DNA of 64,000 nucleotides from Natrinema amylolyticus_A (lineage in GTDB: Archaea > Halobacteriota > Halobacteria > Halobacteriales > Natrialbaceae): positions 124,001-188,000 of the forward strand of contig NZ_JBHUDI010000003.1 of NCBI RefSeq assembly GCF_042678045.1. The letters run 5' to 3'. This document shows positions 49,715 to 58,076 of this stretch, piece by piece; positions within the stretch are counted from its first letter, which is position 1, and each line of letters opens with the position of its first letter. Under the pieces are notes generated by a model. That model was not told the DNA's origin. It made no database searches and was given only the letters and a program-made list of their open reading frames with translations. The translations under genes were made by a program, and so were the position numbers.

Positions 49715-50470
49715 TTAGTAATCCGAATACTGTCGAAGTTCCGAACGGATGGACTGGTAGTTGCCGGCGAGAACCGATTCGTAGACTACTGAATCTGCAT
49801 CGTAAAATAACTTCGAGAGGAGCGTCCTGAACTGTTCGTCGAGGGTGGGATCCGAGGTAACTCGCTGACGAAGGTCGTTACACTTCGAAATGTAGCGATC
49901 GGGGAAGTCGCCATCGTAATCGAATACACCACGACAGACGAGATGGGCGAGCGCGTCGGGTGGCGCAGGGATGTAGAACCCGTCGCGTTTGACCCGACGA
50001 TCGAGCATCGCGGCTTCGACGTCCGGGTCGACTCGGATCTGCGACCCATCGAGCGTCGACTTGTAGGCCAAGTGGTTCTCCAGATCGATGACAATAGCGC
50101 CGCTACGGAACGTCCGTTCGACGTAATTCCTATTGGAGAAATCCGCCGTAGTGACGGTCTCTTTTACGATTTCGAGGACGTGTGATGGCGAGGTCGTGAT
50201 CGCCTCTATGGTTTGCTGCGGTTGGCTTACCCCAGCGGATGCGAGTTTGAGGACGTTTCGGGCTGTCGGCTCGTCCAGTTCGAAGTCGTCCTCACAGATC
50301 TGGACCGCGGCATCGAACGAAGACACCTCGGCGAGCACGTCGATGTCGCTGCCCGCGATCGCCTCCGGGAGGTCGTCGTATCCCCGGAGAACGACGTATC
50401 GTATATTTTGCTCTTCGAAAGAATCAAAGACGTTGAAGATTGCCTTCTGCTGCTTAAGGCTGATACTCAT
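49715..50470 (-). CDS. Nucleotidyltransferase-fold protein
   Basis: This 251-aa protein opens with the nucleotidyltransferase-like strand RYVVLRGYDDLPEAIAGSDIDVL, whose GSDID (40-44) matches the GSxDxD catalytic motif of the Pol-beta fold. The rest contains a helical region with ALAHLVCRGVFDYDGDFP. Related proteins are found in bacterial polysaccharide clusters. The start overlaps the 63-aa gene (ATGA at 50467). The substrate is not known; modification of a sugar or protein by NMP transfer is possible. Convergent with the membrane-protein gene at 47847. Confidence 0.7.
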   Translation of the reverse strand: MSISLKQQKAIFNVFDSFEEQNIRYVVLRGYDDLPEAIAGSDIDVLAEVSSFDAAVQICEDDFELDEPTARNVLKLASAGVSQPQQTIEAITTSPSHVLEIVKETVTTADFSNRNYVERTFRSGAIVIDLENHLAYKSTLDGSQIRVDPDVEAAMLDRRVKRDGFYIPAPPDALAHLVCRGVFDYDGDFPDRYISKCNDLRQRVTSDPTLDEQFRTLLSKLFYDADSVVYESVLAGNYQSIRSELRQYSDY

Positions 50471-50658
50471 TTTATTTTGTGAAGTGTCTCGTTCGCTTCT
50501 CGAATGACGGTCGCGAAATGATCGAACTCATCCGGAGACAGCTCGATTCGACAGCTATCGAGATGGATGTGAATCACGCCAACGGTGTTGTACTCGATGC
50601 GGCACGTATCGATCTCGGAGAGTTCGAACACGGCGAGTTCTTCTTCAACGATCCCCAT
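50467..50658 (-). CDS. Tiny IHxHL-motif protein A
   Basis: This 63-aa protein has the core VGVIHIHLDSCRIELSPDEF, i.e. IHxHL..xRIExSxxxF. The same pattern occurs in the neighbour at 50645 (EGIHVHLRNTRIEMSIDDF), so they are paralogs. The gene overlaps both neighbours (the start lies inside the 3' end of 50645-50854; the stop overlaps the nucleotidyltransferase start). A small beta-strand protein that probably dimerises with its paralog or binds the nucleotidyltransferase. No known name. Confidence 0.6.
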   Translation of the reverse strand: MGIVEEELAVFELSEIDTCRIEYNTVGVIHIHLDSCRIELSPDEFDHFATVIREANETLHKIK

Positions 50659-50854
50659 GGTTGAGTTGCTTTTGAGCCGCGGTCACGTTTTCGGTAAAGG
50701 TCTCGAAGTCATCGATGCTCATTTCGATCCGCGTGTTTCGCAAGTGGACGTGGATTCCCTCGCCGATGTTATCTTCGACGACGAACTTAGTGGGTACGAT
50801 GTCCGGTGTTGGGTCGACGGAATCGGAAGCCAACATTTGAATGAATACGTTCAT
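50645..50854 (-). CDS. Tiny IHxHL-motif protein B
   Basis: This 69-aa protein is from ATG 50854 (MNVFIQMLASDS); starting at 50974 would overlap the ATP-grasp gene. The IHVHLRNTRIEMSIDDFETF core repeats that of the 63-aa protein, followed by a helix (TENVTAAQKQL). The presence of two tandem paralogs beside a nucleotidyltransferase suggests a conserved module of polysaccharide clusters. Function unknown. Confidence 0.6.
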   Translation of the reverse strand: MNVFIQMLASDSVDPTPDIVPTKFVVEDNIGEGIHVHLRNTRIEMSIDDFETFTENVTAAQKQLNHGDR

Positions 50855-50921
50855 ACTGATGTCTGGATAGCCACGTCCCTTGAGAACATAAAGCTCTCCC
50901 CAGAAACTGAGGCGGCTATCA

Positions 50922-52121
50922 TCACGCCTGGTCCTCGTCCGTAGCCTCCGAGACCACGACCGGTTCGATACCATCTCCGTCGGTCTTCGAGTCTTTATAA
51001 AGACTGAGCCAGTATCCTATCTGACCGAGAATCGGGAGAGGGTCGTCTTTCGAGACGATGTCGTAGCAACAGGGCTTCGACGATGGGGTAAAGAACTCGC
51101 GCATTGCGACGAGTCGGTTCTCGCGCTCCATCGCCTGTAACCAGTCGTGAAAGAGGGACCGTGCCTGTACGCCGACATCGTACGTGAGGTCCTGTTCGAG
51201 GGGCTCATCGGTAGCGAATCGATAGAGCTGATAGGGGAAATCGACCCCCGCAAAGACAGACAACGCCAGACTCCCCCACAGGCGCGGGTTGATTTCCATT
51301 AGCTTCGGTTCGCCGTCTCGCCGATCGTATCGATATTCTGCCATAGCGACGCCTTGCCACTCGAGCGACGAGAGCAGTCGATCCGAGATTGCCACCAGCT
51401 CCGGATCCGAGATCGTCTCGCGGAACGTGCTTGCGCCGCCACCGGGTGGACGCGACCGGAGACGGTGTTGGACCGTGATGCCTGACAGCGTTGACGAGCG
51501 ATCATACATCGTATAGACACCACGTTCGCCTCCGTTTGGTATGAATTCCTGAAGAATCACCGGGCCGTGTTGACGGAGTGTCCGCCGGTAGACACGGACG
51601 AGTTCCTCGTGTGAATCACAGACGGAAACCCCCTTTCCGCCGCTTCCTCGCCGCGGTTTTACGACTACCGGATAGCCACCGAGCGTCGATTCGATCGAAT
51701 CGAGGTCAATCTCGTCGGACAAACGAGATTTCGGATGGGGAATGTCGTATTTCCTCGCGGCCTTGATCGTCGCTTCCTTGTCCAATCCAACTTTCAGCTG
51801 GTCGTACGGGAGGAAGGGGACGTTCGTGTGCTCTTCTAACTGTGATTTGTGCCTGACTACGACTTCTACTGTCTTCTGATCGACGGGCAAGATCATGCCG
51901 TAGTCGTGGTCCTGTAGTTCCTGCTGTATCGATCGAACGAACTCGCCTGGTTTTTCTGCCGGTTTCGGATACGTTACGCGCCGAGAGACGTATTTGGATG
52001 TTTTGCCAGCGTTCCACCGAATGGAGCTCCCTGCGGTTACGGCAAACCCTCGATTCCCCAAGCTCCGGATGGCAACGAGACCGTGTTTCGCGTGAGCGTC
52101 CAGAACAAATACGCGGTCCAT
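50922..52121 (-). CDS. ATP-grasp carboxylate-amine ligase-like enzyme A
   Basis: This 399-aa protein starts at ATG 52121 (MDRVFVLDAHAKHGLVAIRS); a longer start at 52184 is less likely. A pre-ATP-grasp domain is followed by KATIKAARKYDIP-like entry (DKEATIKAARKY), GYPVVVKPRRGSGGKGV (phosphate-binding loop), a central ILQEFIPNGGERG and the metal site LMEINPRLWGSLAL. ATP-grasp enzymes activate a carboxylate as acyl-phosphate and join it to an amine. Together with FemAB-like genes this suggests amide formation on a uronic acid or amino sugar. Paralogous to the gap-containing gene at 58077. Confidence 0.85.
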   Translation of the reverse strand: MDRVFVLDAHAKHGLVAIRSLGNRGFAVTAGSSIRWNAGKTSKYVSRRVTYPKPAEKPGEFVRSIQQELQDHDYGMILPVDQKTVEVVVRHKSQLEEHTNVPFLPYDQLKVGLDKEATIKAARKYDIPHPKSRLSDEIDLDSIESTLGGYPVVVKPRRGSGGKGVSVCDSHEELVRVYRRTLRQHGPVILQEFIPNGGERGVYTMYDRSSTLSGITVQHRLRSRPPGGGASTFRETISDPELVAISDRLLSSLEWQGVAMAEYRYDRRDGEPKLMEINPRLWGSLALSVFAGVDFPYQLYRFATDEPLEQDLTYDVGVQARSLFHDWLQAMERENRLVAMREFFTPSSKPCCYDIVSKDDPLPILGQIGYWLSLYKDSKTDGDGIEPVVVSEATDEDQA

Positions 52122-52286
52122 AGTAGTCGATACCGCTTCTACCTCCTCAATCACCCGCAGCACGCATAAGAGGCTGGCATACATATACTGGCTCGAGTTA
52201 TATTAACTTTATATCGAACATAATATGTAGTGTATTAATACCGGGAAACATTTCGGAAAGAAATCCAGTAGTCTGCCATCCCAAAC

Positions 52287-53903
52287 TCACTCTAGATAGC
52301 CGAGATCAGAAAGGCGGTCTTCGACTCGGTGGTCCTCGGTCGCGACTGACTCAACTCCAGTAAAACGCGGGTAGTTTTGCGTCCCGATGGGCTCGACGCA
52401 TGAGAGGGGCGCTCCATCCATTCGCTCGTCATACGGAATATTTAGCGTCGATAGGACGGTCGGTGCCACGTCAAAGAGTTGCGCACCCTCGAGGTCAGCG
52501 TCAGGCATGATATCCGCGCCGATTGCCGCAAAGATCCCCTCAAATTTGTGATTCCACGGTTCCGTCGGGGGCCCGAACTGCTCGCCTCGGAGTTTGGTGG
52601 AGAGGAAATGATCGAAGTCCGCCGGAACAGTCACGATATCTACACTGCGGTCGCTCTCCGGCCCGTGGAAGTGTTCCTCGCGCGGTAGAACAGCTTCGAA
52701 GACTGGCTTACCGTCGGGAGTCGTGACAGATCGGAGCACCTCCATCAAATCGGTACGCACCGCTTCGTATTCTGATGGTGGAACCACCCCGTCCGGGTCG
52801 CGCCCTTCAAGGTTAATGCGAACGCCGAGTTCGATCCGGGCACGCATGTACGCCACTGAGTCGGGAAAAGAGACCCGGGTTTCGCCAGCTTTGACGAGCG
52901 TCGAAGGTACGCGTTTCGCGACCGGTTCTGTAATTCCGAGCCGATCGAGCAATGTACCGACCCGCTGGCTCGTGACCCCTGCTTTGGCGGCGGCCGCGAT
53001 AATCCGCTCGATGGCACCCTGTTCGTGACGCGTGGCCGACTCCCCTTCCTTGAGGTTCGCGTCCCGAACTGTCGCCCACGTCGGCATTCCGCGTCCGCCG
53101 CTTTCGATTTCGACGTACCCCTCCTCGAAGAGGTAATCATTCACCCGGAATTCGTATCCGTTGTACGGGCCGATCCCGTGATCGCTGGCGACGATCACGT
53201 TGTCCGGGTCGCAGATCTCGAGTAGGTCGTCCACCTGACGGTCCACCTCGCGATAGATCGTCCGGATCGCGTCGTCATCGTCCGGACGCGCGTGAAAAAT
53301 CGAGTCCGTCGCTTGGAACTGCACGAACCCGAACGTCGGATCAAAACGATCCGCGAGATACTGAAACGCTTCTCCACGCATACGGACGCACGACTGACAC
53401 GATTCGGTGAGCCCTACAACGTCGTTCTCGGGTGGATAGACACGATAGGTACCGATCGCGTTCCGAACCTCATCGAGTAACCCTTCGGGGTGACACTCGG
53501 GGTCTTCCGGCGCAGTGTAGCCAGGAATGAGTGCGCCGTCGAACGCACGCGGAGGATGGGTCACTGGCACGTTTACGATGACGCTCGTCGTATCGTGTCG
53601 CTCGAGCATCTCCCAGAGGGTTCGCTCTCGGACATCCGTCGCGTTGACCACATCCCACTCGTAGTCGTCGAAAGAGAGGAAGCTAAAGACGCCGTGCTTT
53701 CCCGGATTCATCCCCGTGTAAAGCGACGGCCACGCTGACGCCGTCCACGGTGGAATCTGTGAATCGAGCGGGCCGCTCGCTCCGTTTTCGAAGATCGATG
53801 CCAGTGTCGGTAGCTCCCCATCCTCGAACAAAGGCTGTAACACTCGATCACAGGCCGCATCGATGCCGATCAGCAGTGTCTCCAACGAAGTGCTGTGATC
53901 CAT
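52287..53903 (-). CDS. Type I phosphodiesterase / alkaline-phosphatase-fold protein
   Basis: This 538-aa protein belongs to the nucleotide-pyrophosphatase/phosphodiesterase branch of the alkaline phosphatase superfamily. The N-terminal metal site starts LLIGIDAACDRVL (D15). The nucleophile region PPWTASAWPSLYTGMNPGKHG has T54 or S56, and VIVASDHGIGPYNG gives the second metal cluster (D, H). The C-terminal RDPDGVVPPSEY segment matches the archaeal group. No signal peptide or TM is visible, so it should act in the cytosol, perhaps transferring or removing a phospho-group on a sugar or lipid. Separate transcription unit. Confidence 0.85.
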   Translation of the reverse strand: MDHSTSLETLLIGIDAACDRVLQPLFEDGELPTLASIFENGASGPLDSQIPPWTASAWPSLYTGMNPGKHGVFSFLSFDDYEWDVVNATDVRERTLWEMLERHDTTSVIVNVPVTHPPRAFDGALIPGYTAPEDPECHPEGLLDEVRNAIGTYRVYPPENDVVGLTESCQSCVRMRGEAFQYLADRFDPTFGFVQFQATDSIFHARPDDDDAIRTIYREVDRQVDDLLEICDPDNVIVASDHGIGPYNGYEFRVNDYLFEEGYVEIESGGRGMPTWATVRDANLKEGESATRHEQGAIERIIAAAAKAGVTSQRVGTLLDRLGITEPVAKRVPSTLVKAGETRVSFPDSVAYMRARIELGVRINLEGRDPDGVVPPSEYEAVRTDLMEVLRSVTTPDGKPVFEAVLPREEHFHGPESDRSVDIVTVPADFDHFLSTKLRGEQFGPPTEPWNHKFEGIFAAIGADIMPDADLEGAQLFDVAPTVLSTLNIPYDERMDGAPLSCVEPIGTQNYPRFTGVESVATEDHRVEDRLSDLGYLE

Positions 53904-54132
53904 CGGTCGTTTTCGGCTGGTGGAGGATTTCGTTATACGCTTGATACAGATACTCTGCTACGTGCTTGGCGTGATCCGCTGCAGTAATAGTATTTTAGCT
54001 CGACAACTTCTGTCGCTCCTACGGCGATATCATCTATTTCGACGATCGAGCAGTCATAGTCAGTCATAGTCCCTTAATTCCTGGTAGAATGACAAACTAT
54101 AGAGACATTGATCCAATGAGCACGCCTTTTGG

Positions 54133-55131
54133 CTAGCGAAAACGGTCGTACAGAGATTTGAGGACGTTCGTTGTCTTGGATGACCGTTCGAGAGAGAAAT
54201 ACGATCGAACGTCGGGGTTGAACTTCGATTTGTATTTACAGATCCGGCGGTTATTCGCGCCGACGAGATCGTATCGTTCGATGCCACGGTTACGCGCGTC
54301 TTGGATTACGTGCCAGTCAAGGATGTCAGTCGCTGGCACGTCGTGATCGCGATCATTGACAGACTGCCAACGGTATATCGTCTCGTCGTCCTCCAACGTG
54401 ATCAAACCGCCGACAAATACTCCATCGGAGCGGCAGACGTAGCCACGCACGGTCCCCTCCGGCAGTTTTCGGTACAGATCGGAGGCGAACGACGGTGGAA
54501 CGTCGTATGTGATGCCCTGCTCAGCATGGCGATCCTGTACGTTGGTTATTATTTCCTCGATATCGTCCGCTCTCCCCTCCAATAGCTCATAACTATCCTC
54601 GTTCGTTCGGCGAACGTTCCGCCGAACATCGCTGCTAAAGGTCATAAATAGCTCATCGGGGGAGCGTGAAATATCAATCTCGTAGGTATAGCGCGGAGTG
54701 ATATCGAAACCACTCCAAATGAACGGGCGGGGGTCAGTGTACTCTGTTCCAGTTCTGACGTGGACGTACTGAGGGTTGATTTCGTGCTCTATCTCCTCGT
54801 AGACCGCCTCGTTGAATCGGCGGTGGCGTTTTTCGGCTTTTCTCTGTTTCGCTTTTCCTTGATTGAGCAGCGTCGGACCGAGATACGATATCTTCAGGTC
54901 AGGTGGTGGCGAGAACGCGGCTTGGATCGGTCCTCGCGACAGAGAAAACACCGGAAAGAGGCCGACGGCTTCCTGTCCTTTGTATCCAACGAACGGGTAC
55001 AAGGTCGTGTTCGAATAGTCCGTAAATATATCTAGAGCTTCGAACCGATGAAACGGCGTTCGTTGCTGAGAGCGATCGACTAATTCGTTCCATTCATCGG
55101 CATCGTCTGCGAGCGAAACATCGATACTCAT
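54133..55131 (-). CDS. FemAB/GNAT-type transferase, second copy
   Basis: This 332-aa paralog of the gene at 46412 has the same start (MSIDVSLADDADEWNELVDR), GLFPVFSLSRGPIQAAFSPP, HRFNEAVYEEIEHEIN and DLVGANNRRICKYKSKFNPD motifs, with perhaps 40% identity overall. It should likewise transfer an aminoacyl group to a surface-glycan acceptor, a role inferred from the family. The two copies may differ in acceptor or amino acid. It is alone on the minus strand, followed by a 230-bp gap to the phosphodiesterase gene. Confidence 0.8.
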   Translation of the reverse strand: MSIDVSLADDADEWNELVDRSQQRTPFHRFEALDIFTDYSNTTLYPFVGYKGQEAVGLFPVFSLSRGPIQAAFSPPPDLKISYLGPTLLNQGKAKQRKAEKRHRRFNEAVYEEIEHEINPQYVHVRTGTEYTDPRPFIWSGFDITPRYTYEIDISRSPDELFMTFSSDVRRNVRRTNEDSYELLEGRADDIEEIITNVQDRHAEQGITYDVPPSFASDLYRKLPEGTVRGYVCRSDGVFVGGLITLEDDETIYRWQSVNDRDHDVPATDILDWHVIQDARNRGIERYDLVGANNRRICKYKSKFNPDVRSYFSLERSSKTTNVLKSLYDRFR

Positions 55132-55937
55132 CGTTCTACCTCGAATTCCGGAGGCCTCCTCGAGTGGGGCTTACACAGTGACGTCCTCAATGTCGGCTAG
55201 GCTATGTCGTATACAATCAATCGACAAAAGACTATGTGATGCCGACTATATTATGCCGAATTAATCCTATCATGCAAATATATTTCATTTCCTACAGAAC
55301 ATTTGTATTGGTCTCTACTGTATTTTAGAATACAGTTATAAAATTGGGAGAGGTACCAGTACATAACAGGTGTGATCGAATTCTGCCCTGTGAACCTTAG
55401 CGAAACAGATTCGACAGGCTCGATCGGTGAGACGTGTGCGAGGTCGGACGGAAGGAAGATCCAATATCGAAGTACTTCCAGAATCTATCGTCCAGCATCA
55501 ACAAAACGTCGTGCGAAGCTCTTCTCATTGCTCCCAAATACATATTACCTCTTCTCGAAATGAGTAATATCTCGATGGAGCGCCGACCTGTATCGTCCAG
55601 GTCGATTACAAAGTCGATCATTTATTACGGCATGGGGAATACGACCGCTGAATCGGAACGATGAGGGCTACAGAAATGAGAGTCAGGTTCCCCTATCTTG
55701 CGTCTCAAGAAGCTGCTTCTGTACCCGCATAGTCTCGGCCTCAGATCACAAGATGCTGCTATCATTACTACACTCGGCGAACACGCCTGCAATGAACCCG
55801 TTGCGTTCTTGCGCGATCGAGAAGCCTCCGACCGACCCGGGCAGAATCAGGGGACGGGACTCCGAGAGCGAATGAGGGGGACTCATCCGCCGTCGCTCTC
55901 CGTTCACAAAGGGGGGGATGCAAGTCGATCCTAATCG
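55132..55937. other. Gene-poor 806-bp stretch, partly AT-rich
   Basis: 55240-55640 is clearly AT-richer than its surroundings and has only low-quality frames on both strands. 55690-55930 has a frame (MRLKKLLLYPHSLG..) of non-haloarchaeal composition. The AT-rich part likely carries the promoters of the FemAB-like gene (minus) and of the flippase gene (plus), but I cannot fix a TATA box. Confidence 0.4.
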
Positions 55938-57461
55938 ATGGCAAGATCACTCTCTACAACGGCGCTCTCGATCTTCGCCTCGAGGATGTTCATCCTCACC
56001 ATCAGCATAATTTTCACGCCGATTCTCGTCCGCCTGCTCGGGCCCACGCAGTACGGGCAATACGCGGTGATCCTGTCCGTTTATGGACTGATCAGTATCG
56101 TCATGCGGCAAGGAACGCAGGAGTCGATTCGTAAGTACATCTCCGAGCGGACCGATTTGGAGTGGCAAAGCGCCGTTTTCGGCTACGTTCTTCGACCGGT
56201 AGTCGTACTCGGCCTCGTCGTCGGCAGTGGATTCGTGTTCGCCGCCTGGTCCGGGCTGGCCGCACGCGTGTTCGGCGACGCGTTCACCTCTCTGTTTTAT
56301 CTTCTGGGTCTCTACGCGATCTGTCGACAGTTCCGCACTCACATACTCTATACACTCATGGGACTGCAACTCGAGTCCCGCTCCGAGCTGCTTTATATCG
56401 TCCGGAAAGTGCTGTTCGTGACGCTTGCCCTCACGCTCGTCTATCTCGGTCACGGCGTCGAAGGGGTTCTGATTGCCGATATCACGACCAATACGGTTGT
56501 TGCCGTCATCGGATTGGGATTCGTCTCACGGAAGATTTCGCTACGGTCGGCTATTTCACCGGCGGACGTCGGGCTGCCGAAAAGACAGATCTTCAACTAC
56601 GCCATTAGTTCGGTCTTCTTTTTTTTATTTCTCACCTCGCTGTATCACGTCGATGTCCTCCTGCTTCAGTACTGGACCAGTGACGAGGTCGTCGGCTACT
56701 ACAAAGGCGCGCTGGCGATCGCCGAGGTTCTCTGGTTAGCGCCGAAAGCCGTCCAGCTCTCGATATTACAGCGCGTCTCGATGCTGTGGAATCGGGACGA
56801 GATCGATGCGATCCAGCGAAAGGCCCAGTTGGTTACGCGGTACGTCTTTTTGTTCACCGCACTCCTCACGCTCGGGATGGCCGTGCTGGCCGCCGATTTT
56901 GTTCCCCTCTATCTCGGCGAGTCGTTCGATTCAGCAGTCACACCGCTGCGACTCCTCCTTCCGGGGGTACTCGGCTTCGCCATGGCACGTCCAACGCTCG
57001 CTATAAATCAGGCACGTCGCTCCCTCCGACCGTTGCTCGTTGCGACCGGCGCCTGCTCGCTCGTCAATCTCGTCTTGAATCTCCTCCTGATACCCACGTA
57101 CGGAATGATCGGTGCTGCTATCGCCACGTCCATTGGTTACGGTAGTCTCGTGGTCTTTCAATCGCTGGCTGCGCGTCACATGGGATACGACCCGCTCGGT
57201 GGACTGCAGGTGCGACCGACGCTTCTCACACTAGGTGCGACTGCCGCGGTGATATTCCCGCTCGCCAGTGGACTCTCTTCGTCACTGATCGCACTAATTG
57301 TCGTTCCACCGGTCGGGGCCATGATTTATGTGACGACTGCGGTCGCAACCGGCACTGTGACCGTTACCGACATCGAGAACATTATCAGCAGCATCGAACT
57401 CATCCCGAATCGAGTCGAACGACGAATCGTCTTGGTTCTCGATCGGATTCCGAAGATTTAG
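55938..57461 (+). CDS. Oligosaccharide flippase, Wzx/RfbX-like (MATE/MVF fold)
   Basis: This 507-aa protein has about 14 TM helices. The N-terminal LSIFASRMFILTISIIFTPILVRLLGPTQYGQYAV block is characteristic of polysaccharide biosynthesis flippases (here split for length: ILVRLLGPTQYGQYAVIL is the signature part). A long gap-free alignment with Wzx-type proteins is expected through FRTHILYTLMGLQLESRSE and later AYLARFVF-like segments. It should flip the lipid-linked glycan unit across the membrane, like AglR in haloarchaea. Transcribed alone, away from the second FemAB gene. Confidence 0.88.
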   Translation: MARSLSTTALSIFASRMFILTISIIFTPILVRLLGPTQYGQYAVILSVYGLISIVMRQGTQESIRKYISERTDLEWQSAVFGYVLRPVVVLGLVVGSGFVFAAWSGLAARVFGDAFTSLFYLLGLYAICRQFRTHILYTLMGLQLESRSELLYIVRKVLFVTLALTLVYLGHGVEGVLIADITTNTVVAVIGLGFVSRKISLRSAISPADVGLPKRQIFNYAISSVFFFLFLTSLYHVDVLLLQYWTSDEVVGYYKGALAIAEVLWLAPKAVQLSILQRVSMLWNRDEIDAIQRKAQLVTRYVFLFTALLTLGMAVLAADFVPLYLGESFDSAVTPLRLLLPGVLGFAMARPTLAINQARRSLRPLLVATGACSLVNLVLNLLLIPTYGMIGAAIATSIGYGSLVVFQSLAARHMGYDPLGGLQVRPTLLTLGATAAVIFPLASGLSSSLIALIVVPPVGAMIYVTTAVATGTVTVTDIENIISSIELIPNRVERRIVLVLDRIPKI

Positions 57462-57529
57462 ACGGAACCGTCTCCACGTGCACGTCTCATCTATTGTCTT
57501 CAGCATTTCATCGGCCCGATTTCACTGAC

Positions 57530-57972
57530 GTCGGTAGCGCGGAGGCCCCACCCTCAACGAGCGAAGCGAGTAGGGTGTGGAGGAAGCGCGTTTGAATGCT
57601 TCTTTGCCATTGAACCCGCACTGAACGATACAGTGCGAAGCGGCCAAAACGGACGCTTTGCACGGGCCATCGTAGACTGGCCCCGAACTCGGGGACGAGG
57701 ACACGTCTCTGCACCGCAAACGTGCCCGTCCGAGTCCACCGAGAATTAAAGTTGAGTGAGCCGACCACCCCGTTTCTGGGGCGTCCGTCCCGCACACGTC
57801 TTCGAAGGCGGTGTGGAGTAGCGAGGCCGGGACGAACACTCCCCGCCCGTGAACCGTCGGCGTATATCGACGCCACGCCCAGCACGGGGACGGGACGGAA
57901 AGTGCAGAGATCCACGGAAAGCCCCGTCCTCAAGGAGCCGCCGTAGGCGGCGAGTAGGGCGGGGTAGTTTAC
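57530..57972 (+). mobile_element. ~450-bp relic element with tnpB-end-like hairpins (copy 2)
   Basis: The left stem CCCCACCCT (57546-57554)/AGGGTGTGG (57572-57580, one mismatch) and the right stem CCCCGTCCT (57922-57930)/AGGGCGGGG (57956-57964) sit 376 nt apart, as in copy 1 (384 nt). Flanking words are shared too (TAGCGCGGAG before the left stem, GGAAGCGCGTT after it, GGGGTAGTTTAC after the right stem, GAATTAAA in the middle). Orientation is the same as copy 1. It sits just after the flippase gene. Confidence 0.6.
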
Positions 57973-58076
57973 TGACGTCGCGCCTGACTCGTTCTGATAA
58001 ATAGTTGGCTTTGATGTGACCCGGTGGTACCGTATCGGCGAGACTTTTTGCCGGTAGCATAGAACGCAGTGGGTTC

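Noticed and set aside
55397..55664. Short frames on both strands in the AT-rich gap
   Set aside because: They mirror each other, lack haloarchaeal composition and have no neighbours in an operon.
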